From the NCBI GenBank assembly GCA_041662605.1, contig JBAZSD010000030.1, positions 1 through 49,014 of the forward strand: 49,014 nucleotides of DNA. The letters run 5' to 3'. Within the stretch, counting starts at the first letter, position 1. The number at the start of each line of letters is the position of its first letter. This document shows positions 43,629 through 49,014 of the stretch, piece after piece. The position numbers and the translations under genes are program-made. Under the pieces are notes generated by a model. That model saw only the letters and a program-made list of their open reading frames with translations. It had not been told where the DNA came from and made no database searches. Source of the DNA: Desulfomonilaceae bacterium (GTDB lineage Bacteria; Desulfobacterota; Desulfomonilia; Desulfomonilales; Desulfomonilaceae).

Positions 43629-46073
43629 ATGACAAAAGATGAGAATCCCAAAAGTAATCTCACCGGTCTACGATCTCTGGCCGAAGCTGCCCTTCTCGGA
43701 AAATCTGGAGAGGGAATCCCCGATTTACCAGCTCTGACCAAAGAGGAAATGCAAAAACTCATTCATGAGTTGTGGGTCCACCAGATTGAGTTGGAAATGC
43801 AGAATGAGGAACTCCAGCGGGCTCAAGAGGAAGCAGAGCGGTCCAGAGAAAGGTATTTGGATTTATTTGACTATGCGCCGGTTGGATATTTCACCTTGGA
43901 CAAGAATGCTGTTATTTTGGAAGCTAACCTCACAGGAGCGAGCCTACTTGGAATTGAGAGAAAATCCCTAATTAATAAGCCCCTGACGAGTTTTATTCAT
44001 AAGGATGACCAGGACACCTTCTATTTGCATCGTAAGCAGGTCTTGCAAACCGAGACCCAGCACATTAGCGAAATCAAATTGGTAAAATCGCATGGCGGTT
44101 GGTTCCACGCTCAATTGCATAGCGTAAGAATAGCGGATACTAAAGGCGGACCCGGCCAATGGCGAACAGCCATAACGGACATCACCGACCGCAAGCTCGC
44201 GGAGGATGCGGTACAGAGAGCCTACGATGAACTGGAACTTAGAGTAAAAGAACGCACATCCGATTTATTGCAGGCCAATTCAGCGCTTGAACTGGAAATT
44301 GTCGAGCGCCACGAGGCGGAAAGCGGTCTTAAGCAAAGTGAACTGAGGCTGAATCTCGTATTGAGCGGAGCGGGCCTGGGGTCGTGGGACTACAACCTTG
44401 AGACAGGTGAGACCATTTGCGACCAGCGTTTGGCCGAAATGCTAGGATTCACTCTGGATGAGATTCAGTCACATCTCCCTTGGTGGGAGAATCTAACTCA
44501 TCCAGACGATTGGTCTCGGGTCATGGAGACTCTCAATGCCCATTTGGAAGGCCGTATACCTTTATACGAGGCCGAATTTCGGGTCAGGCAAAGGCTCGGC
44601 GACTGGAAGTGGGTGTTGGCCCGTGGTTCAGTCGTCGAACGGGGTAAAGACGGCAAACCCTTGCGGGTAGCGGGAACGTATCTCGATATTACCGAACGGA
44701 AGCGGGATGAGGAAGCTTTGCGTAGCAGTGAAGAGCGTTTCAGGGCAATATTTGACGGCGCCCAGGACATGATTTTCATTATGAATAGTAATTTTGAATA
44801 CACACAAGTGAACGCAGCGATGGCCAAAATGGTTGAACTTGACACGTCCGAAATCATTGGACGCAAACCCAAGGACATCTATGGCGAGGCAGTTGGGCGC
44901 CAGCTTCGACTGCTGGATCTCCGCGTACTCGCCGGAGATGCCATCGAAAGAGAACACACTGTCCGCAGAAAGGGCGTCTCGTTCACCCTGAATACGGTCC
45001 TCAGACCTCTTCATGACGCTCATGGTAAAACTATCGGCGTATTCGGGATTTCTCGTGATGTGACGGAGCGCTCGAGGGTATTGCCAACTCCAAAAGCATC
45101 TTTTGAAAGCTACCCCTCGGAGGCCATGAGGGCGACGATGAGCGAGGCTCGCTCGGCAGCCGCCAGTGACGGCGCGGTTCTTCTTCAGGGGGAGATCGGG
45201 AGCGGGAAGGACTATTTAGCGCGGTGGATTCACGACCACTCGAAGCGTGCGCTTGGCCCTTACTTTTCGCTGAATTGCGCTGCCATATCAAGGGAATTAG
45301 CCGAATCAGAGCTTTTCGGACATGAGCGTGGCTCATTCACAGGGGCGCATAGGCGTAAACGAGGACTTCTGGAGTTGGCGGAAGGGGGCACTCTCCTACT
45401 CAACGAAATAGGGGAGCTTCCACTCTCGTTACAGTCCAAGCTTCTTACGTTTCTGGACACAAGGTCATTCCTTCGTGTCGGTGGTGAGAAACCCATTAAT
45501 GTGAATGCTCGGATCATCTCGGCTACCAATAGGAGTCTTGATAACGAGGTTGAGGAAGGCCGATTCCTGTCCGCCCTTTTCTATAGAATTAACGTTTTCG
45601 GGATAACCGTGCCACCCCTTCGTAACAGGATCGAAGACATCCGCATACTCTCGGAAGAGATCATGTCGCGGCTAGCGGTGGAACTTCAACTAACTACTCT
45701 CCCGTATGTTGATCCGGCCTTCGCAATTGCGCTCACGAGGTATGATTGGCCGGGCAACGTCAGGGAGTTGCGGAACGCTCTCGAACGCGCGTTGATGCTA
45801 TCCGACGGGCATAGCTTGAGCTTGACGCTCCCTTCCGGTAAAGGAAGCTCTGAGGACTGGTCTCACGTTTCCAGTTTCCCGTTGCAAGAACGCACGCTTC
45901 ACGACGTGACCGACGAGGTGATCAAATCCCTTTGTTTAGAGGCGCTGCGACGCTGTGAAGGCAACAGAAGATGCGCAGCCCGTACGCTGGGTATAGCCCG
46001 AGATTCTCTGTATCGTCACATGAAGCGTTTTGGGATTACGAGCGAAAACCGTACCGCAGACCAGGATGATTGA
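43629..46073 (+). CDS. PAS-domain sigma-54-dependent transcriptional activator
   Basis: A protein of about 814 residues. An N-terminal coiled coil (EEMQKLIHELWVHQIELEMQNEELQRAQEEAERS) and three PAS domains (about 75-195, 245-365, 370-490) precede an AAA+ domain (about 500-735) and a C-terminal Fis-type helix-turn-helix (RRCEGNRRCAARTLGIARDSLYRHMKRFGI). The AAA+ part has Walker A GEIGSGKDY and the sigma-54 contact loop GSFTGA. Walker B reads LLLNEIGE with Asn where Asp is usual, and the first arginine-finger position is Leu (RFLSALFYR). It should activate sigma-54 promoters, one of which lies just downstream. The ATG at 43629 is 12 nt after GAGGAGG. Confidence 0.9.
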   Translation: MTKDENPKSNLTGLRSLAEAALLGKSGEGIPDLPALTKEEMQKLIHELWVHQIELEMQNEELQRAQEEAERSRERYLDLFDYAPVGYFTLDKNAVILEANLTGASLLGIERKSLINKPLTSFIHKDDQDTFYLHRKQVLQTETQHISEIKLVKSHGGWFHAQLHSVRIADTKGGPGQWRTAITDITDRKLAEDAVQRAYDELELRVKERTSDLLQANSALELEIVERHEAESGLKQSELRLNLVLSGAGLGSWDYNLETGETICDQRLAEMLGFTLDEIQSHLPWWENLTHPDDWSRVMETLNAHLEGRIPLYEAEFRVRQRLGDWKWVLARGSVVERGKDGKPLRVAGTYLDITERKRDEEALRSSEERFRAIFDGAQDMIFIMNSNFEYTQVNAAMAKMVELDTSEIIGRKPKDIYGEAVGRQLRLLDLRVLAGDAIEREHTVRRKGVSFTLNTVLRPLHDAHGKTIGVFGISRDVTERSRVLPTPKASFESYPSEAMRATMSEARSAAASDGAVLLQGEIGSGKDYLARWIHDHSKRALGPYFSLNCAAISRELAESELFGHERGSFTGAHRRKRGLLELAEGGTLLLNEIGELPLSLQSKLLTFLDTRSFLRVGGEKPINVNARIISATNRSLDNEVEEGRFLSALFYRINVFGITVPPLRNRIEDIRILSEEIMSRLAVELQLTTLPYVDPAFAIALTRYDWPGNVRELRNALERALMLSDGHSLSLTLPSGKGSSEDWSHVSSFPLQERTLHDVTDEVIKSLCLEALRRCEGNRRCAARTLGIARDSLYRHMKRFGITSENRTADQDD

Positions 46074-46270
46074 CCTACATTAAGACACCAGGCTAATTTC
46101 TAACCCCTTGATAAAACACACATCAGGCGTTTCGTGGTCCGTTGTTAGGGCACGTTCTTCTCGTTAAGCCTCTGTCGTAGACGCTTCATAACCCACTCCA
46201 AATTCTGTCGCTATTCCTAACTGTTTAATTAGTTTTGGTTTTTCAAGCATATGGTTCTGTGTAGGAAAAT

Positions 46271-46287
46271 TGGCACGAAATGTGCTT
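46271..46287 (+). promoter_or_regulatory. Sigma-54 (-24/-12) promoter
   Basis: TGGCAC-GAAAT-GTGCT fits the consensus TGGCAC-N5-TTGCW at all but one position, with the invariant GG (46272-46273) and GC (46284-46285) exactly ten bases apart. Transcription would start near 46297. It is about 200 bp downstream of the gene for a sigma-54 activator. Confidence 0.7.
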
Positions 46288-46296
46288 CATATACGA

Positions 46297-46437
46297 TAAG
46301 GGTTAAACTATCTCCATTCCGTCATACAAGAAGGATTGATAGAACATTGAAAGGCTCTAGAGCGCTTTTAATGTGTTTATCTAGTTTAAGATATAGGAAT
46401 AATGAGGCGATCTAATCATCTGTTAGATCTCTTTTTT
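46297..46437 (+). ncRNA. Candidate sigma-54-dependent small RNA or attenuated leader
   Basis: The segment from the predicted start (46297) to the end of an intrinsic terminator (46437) is about 140 nt. It contains a perfect palindrome GCTCTAGAGC (46354-46363) that can form a hairpin, then the terminator stem. It has only a tiny ORF (ATG at 46403, 17 codons, running through the terminator). It may be a stand-alone RNA or a leader whose termination is relieved to express the gene at 46583. Confidence 0.35.
46409..46437 (+). terminator. Intrinsic terminator in the leader of the glycine-rich protein gene
   Basis: GATCTAA (46409-46415) pairs perfectly with TTAGATC (46423-46429) across a 7-base loop and is followed by TC and six T (46432-46437). 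It lies about 110-140 nt after the predicted sigma-54 start and 145 bp before the next gene. Confidence 0.6.
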
Positions 46438-46582
46438 AAAAAGTCATATCAATTCTGACCCTCAACGCGGGTCGTAAACGTACTTATTTTGAAAAAGCAG
46501 AGACCCAGTTTATTCGCGAGAAACAGGTCCGATCAAAGTAATGATACCAGGTTCCGCATCTAATTCTAAAGGAGAGGCCGCA

Positions 46583-47935
46583 ATGAAAAAAATATCGTAT
46601 CTTTTAATTGCCTTTGTATCAATTCTAGCCTTAATGGCGCCTTCCGCGGTCGCCCAGGGCAGAGGCGGAGGCCATGGCGGCGGTGGCGGCGGAGGAGGCC
46701 CCGTATTTCATGGAGGCGGCGGTGGAGGAGCCGGGGTTAACAGAGGTGGCGCCAGAACAGGTGGGACAGGTCGGACTACGCCATCTGTGAGCCGGCCTTC
46801 AAACATGAGATCTGGCCCATCCAGTGTAAACCGATCATCAAACGTAAGGTCCGGGCCATCCAGCGTAAACAGGTCCTCAAACACCAGGTCTGGTCCATCC
46901 AGTGTAAACAGGTCCTCAAACGGCAGATCTGGCCCGTCCAGTGTAAACAGGTCCTCAAATGTAAGGTCTGGGCCATCCAGCGTAAACAGGTCCTCAAATG
47001 TAAGGTCTGGAAAGAAGCCGACCCAGAGTCAGTTACAGGAACATCTTAACCTGCCCAAGACCAATGTTGGTAGCGCAAAATCCGGGCTAGGCAAAGTTGG
47101 GGTTGCCGCCGCGGGGGCAGCGGCAGGCGCAATCGCCCTGGATCACTTTGCGGGAGGAAAATCCGGCGAGAGGATGACCGCAGGCCATCTGCCCATCAAG
47201 GGCGACCAGGCGAGCCAACGATTAAATCCTCAGACAACCCAGCAACTCCGAAATAACTACTCCACGAAGTACAACAACGTATTTAATAATAATTGGTCGA
47301 GGAACCACCCGTACCTCAACAACTATTACTGGCACAATCACATCTGGCCAAACCGACCCTGGGGGTATTGGTGGGGTCCCGCCACATGGATTGCGCTCAG
47401 TTCATGGGTCCCATGGGGCTGGGGAACGCCCCTGTACTATGACTATGGCTCCAATTTTTATTATGCGGATGATTACGTTTATCTCAATGGTCGACGTCTT
47501 GCCTCTGCGCCGGAGTATTATAACCAGGCTGTCCGGATAATAGACAAAGCGCCAAAAATCACGGATGACAAGGACCAATGGATGCCGTTAGGCGTTTTCG
47601 CTGTCACTCAGGAGGCTAACAAACCCTCTAACATGGTCCTTCAACTGGCTGTTAACAAGGATGGCGCCATACAGGGGACATACTTCAATAGCGAGGACAA
47701 TACGGCCAAACCGATCAAAGGCATGGTTGATAAGGAATCTCAGAGAGCTGTCTGGACCTTTGCCGACAAGAATGAAAACGCCGTGATAATGGAGACGGGG
47801 ATTTACAACCTTACCAAGGACGAAACAGGGGTTTTGGTTCATCTTGGTAAAGAACGTACGCAAGAATGGCTGTTGGTGAGGCTAAATGAGCCATCTGACA
47901 AACAAAAGAAAGAAGCGCCAAACGCTGCGCAATAG
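46583..47935 (+). CDS. Glycine-rich tandem-repeat exported protein (mu-protocadherin-like C-terminal domain)
   Basis: A protein of about 450 residues. After a signal peptide (LLIAFVSILALMAPSAVAQ) comes a Gly/His run, then about five copies of a 13-residue repeat (unit SNVRSGPSSVNRS), a short hydrophobic Ala/Gly segment (GVAAAGAAAGAIALDHF), an Asn/Trp/Tyr-rich region (NNYYWHNHIWPNRPWGYWWG) and a C-terminal domain of about 110 residues (PLGVFAVTQEANKPSNMVLQLAVNKDGAIQGTYFN ... TQEWLLVRL). That last domain resembles proteins labelled mu-protocadherin-like in planctomycetes and some deltaproteobacteria. A surface or periplasmic role is likely. The ATG at 46583 has a GGAGAGG upstream. Confidence 0.8.
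   Translation: MKKISYLLIAFVSILALMAPSAVAQGRGGGHGGGGGGGGPVFHGGGGGGAGVNRGGARTGGTGRTTPSVSRPSNMRSGPSSVNRSSNVRSGPSSVNRSSNTRSGPSSVNRSSNGRSGPSSVNRSSNVRSGPSSVNRSSNVRSGKKPTQSQLQEHLNLPKTNVGSAKSGLGKVGVAAAGAAAGAIALDHFAGGKSGERMTAGHLPIKGDQASQRLNPQTTQQLRNNYSTKYNNVFNNNWSRNHPYLNNYYWHNHIWPNRPWGYWWGPATWIALSSWVPWGWGTPLYYDYGSNFYYADDYVYLNGRRLASAPEYYNQAVRIIDKAPKITDDKDQWMPLGVFAVTQEANKPSNMVLQLAVNKDGAIQGTYFNSEDNTAKPIKGMVDKESQRAVWTFADKNENAVIMETGIYNLTKDETGVLVHLGKERTQEWLLVRLNEPSDKQKKEAPNAAQ
46799..47010 (+). repeat. 39-bp tandem repeat array inside the glycine-rich protein gene
   Basis: Five full 39-bp units start at 46799, 46838, 46877, 46916 and 46955, with a partial sixth from 46994. Each begins TCAAA and encodes 13 residues ending in VNRS. 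The units differ mostly at a few synonymous or third-residue positions, and neighbouring units are nearly identical, suggesting recent expansion in phase with the reading frame. Confidence 0.85.
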
Positions 47936-48013
47936 TGTGTTGGTAGGGTCGTTCTTGGATAGCTAACGAGCGAGCGAATATTTTGCAAAATAAACACAAA
48001 CGGAGAGAGAAAC

Positions 48014-48523
48014 ATGAAACGTCAATTGTTGAGAAATTCGTCAGTACTGTTTGTTGTGATAGTTTTTTCTCTGATGGCCGGGGTTGCTCTGGCTGAGAAG
48101 AAACATTGGTTTGTGGTCAAGGACAAGGGTGGAACGTGCAGGGTGATCGAAGCTGACACCGTTGCGGGTCCATTTAAAACCATGGAACAGGCGGAAAAAA
48201 GAAAGGCAAGGGACTGTGCAAAGGGCGCAGGGCAACCCACAGAACAGGTTCGTCCTCAAAGGGAGCAACGTGAGCGTATGCGCCCTGATCGCGAGCAGGC
48301 CGAGCCGATGCGACGTCAACACATGCAGCGGGAAGAGCTTCAGCAAGAACACCTGAAGCAACAGCAAACGCCGCGACAACAACAAATGCAGGAGCCTCAG
48401 CAGCAACAGCAGATTGAAAAGATGAAAGAAAAGACCCAGGAAAAAATGGAAGGGGCCAAGCCTCAAGAAGAAAAGGTCAAGGAAAAGGCTAAGGAACCCA
48501 TTCCCTCAGACAAGAAGAATTGA
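48014..48523 (+). CDS. Exported Gln/Glu/Lys-rich protein
   Basis: A 169-residue protein with a signal peptide (VLFVVIVFSLMAGVALA). A short ordered N-terminal domain (HWFVVKDKGGTCRVIEADTVAGPFKTMEQAEKRKARDCA, with two cysteines) resembles a small SPOR-like or DUF1508-like fold, but I cannot assign it. Residues 75-169 are low-complexity and charged (Gln, Glu, Arg, Lys, Met), probably disordered or a long coiled coil. GGAGAG precedes the ATG. It follows the glycine-rich protein gene by 78 bp on the same strand. Confidence 0.75.
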   Translation: MKRQLLRNSSVLFVVIVFSLMAGVALAEKKHWFVVKDKGGTCRVIEADTVAGPFKTMEQAEKRKARDCAKGAGQPTEQVRPQREQRERMRPDREQAEPMRRQHMQREELQQEHLKQQQTPRQQQMQEPQQQQQIEKMKEKTQEKMEGAKPQEEKVKEKAKEPIPSDKKN

Positions 48524-48672
48524 TTGGGCATTGAGAAACTCGCTTGGCTGATTTCTCCGCGATACTCCTGGTAGAGGTAGGGCTCAGCACGCAATGATAG
48601 AGCAGTATCAGAAGGCTCACTCTGGCGACTGTAGAACAAAAAATTGAGAGAAGCCCCATTCATAAGAAGCGT

Positions 48673-48903
48673 TTGCACCTTCGTTTGGTTTCTGACCCGG
48701 GAACAGAAAAACCCCGGCGAATTAAATCCGCAGCGACAAGGAGGATCCATGAACTAAGAGAAACATCGGGCAAATTCACCGACGACGAATTGGAAGTCTT
48801 GCACGGAACACGTGAACAATTCGTAGGGAAGCTCCAAGAGAAATACGGGCTGAAGCGTGAGGAAGCGGAGAAGGAACTGGATGAGCGTCTGAGCAAATGG
48901 TAG
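48673..48903 (+). CDS. CsbD-like stress protein with doubtful 5' end
   Basis: The last 45 residues (SGKFTDDELEVLHGTREQFVGKLQEKYGLKREEAEKELDERLSKW) match the C-terminal two thirds of CsbD-family proteins, small stress-induced proteins. The upstream sequence in this frame (PGTEKPRRIKSAATRRIHE) is unlike the family, and the only start is a TTG at 48673. A perfect AAGGAGG with ATG (48749-48751) lies exactly where the gene should begin, but its frame is shifted by one base and meets TAA after two codons. A deletion that removed about 20 N-terminal codons is one explanation; a sequencing error is another. Confidence 0.55.
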   Translation: MHLRLVSDPGTEKPRRIKSAATRRIHELRETSGKFTDDELEVLHGTREQFVGKLQEKYGLKREEAEKELDERLSKW

Positions 48904-48961
48904 CCCCATTTATCCAGACGCTAACAACGTTAGTATTGACTCATTGAAAAAGGAGATTGTT

Positions 48962-49014
48962 ATGAAAAAGAACGGTTTTGGGTTGTATGCGGCAATAATT
49001 TGCATTCTACTTGC
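48962..49014 (+). CDS. N-terminal fragment of an exported protein (truncated by window edge)
   Basis: An ATG preceded by AAGGAG opens a frame that reads MKKNGFGLYAAIICILL and leaves the window. The Lys-rich start followed by a hydrophobic stretch is a signal peptide, perhaps of a lipoprotein. It is in line with the preceding plus-strand exported and stress genes. Confidence 0.55.
   Translation, partial: MKKNGFGLYAAIICILL

Larger units (their letters stand above)
46074..46582. other. Intergenic region with sigma-54 promoter, short transcript and terminator
   Basis: A 509-bp region between the sigma-54 activator and the glycine-rich protein gene. It contains the -24/-12 promoter at 46271-46287, a terminator at 46409-46437 and a further hairpin GACCC-N7-GGGTC at 46457-46473. 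The first 190 bp could carry upstream activator sites, though I did not identify a convincing one. Confidence 0.55.

Noticed and set aside
46799..47010. CRISPR-like array
   Set aside because: The 39-bp units are contiguous with no unique spacers and stay in the reading frame, so they are a coding tandem repeat.

Overview
The window looks like a chromosomal segment of an anaerobic deltaproteobacterium (Desulfobacterota), perhaps a Desulfomonile or Syntrophobacterales relative. This is inferred from gene content: a selenocysteine-containing periplasmic formate dehydrogenase with only alpha and beta subunits, a NapH/NapG-type polyferredoxin beside a DUF362 protein, many PAS-rich hybrid kinases, a sigma-54 activator, and frequent GTG/TTG starts. 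No sequence search was possible, so taxonomy is provisional. There is no sign of a prophage, IS element, CRISPR array, rRNA or tRNA.

Layout. 1-5 kb: an envelope SH3 lipoprotein, a LemA-like protein, and a coupled pair of Tat-type DUF362 protein and membrane polyferredoxin (NapH-NapG fusion). 5-14.3 kb: housekeeping genes (alaS, prs, rplY/ctc, mnmE, rsmA) mixed with an orphan DNA methyltransferase and two small envelope proteins. 14.4-15 kb: a Phd/RelE-type toxin-antitoxin pair with a palindromic operator. 15-19.3 kb: a TRIC-type channel, an M20 peptidase, a TolC-type protein and a small exported protein. 19.5-23.7 kb: a PAS/GAF hybrid kinase and a GAF-nucleotide cyclase. 23.9-29.8 kb: znuABC followed by a large outer-membrane protein, a small acidic exported protein and a DUF4198 protein, which together look like a metal-acquisition locus. 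30-35.2 kb: a large membrane hybrid kinase and a convergent PiT phosphate transporter with its DUF47 partner.

35.6-43 kb is the clearest functional unit: a ModE-type regulator, the formate dehydrogenase fdhB and fdhA, and a PadR-modABC operon, all on the minus strand. The transporter would supply molybdate (or tungstate) for the cofactor of FdhA. FdhA is read through an in-frame TGA (selenocysteine 195) followed at once by a SECIS-like hairpin. Without recoding the gene appears as two ORFs.

43.6-49 kb holds a PAS sigma-54 activator with altered AAA+ residues. About 200 bp after its stop lies a textbook -24/-12 promoter, and about 110-140 bp further on an intrinsic terminator. This predicts a short sigma-54-dependent transcript, or an attenuated leader, ahead of a glycine-rich tandem-repeat surface protein, a Gln/Glu-rich exported protein, and a CsbD-like gene with an apparently damaged 5' end. 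This regulator/promoter/short-RNA/envelope-stress arrangement is the best candidate in the window for an undescribed system.

A short dispersed repeat containing TCGAAATGACA sits at the 3' ends of several genes (rsmA, the M20 peptidase, tolC) and supplies the stop codon of two of them.
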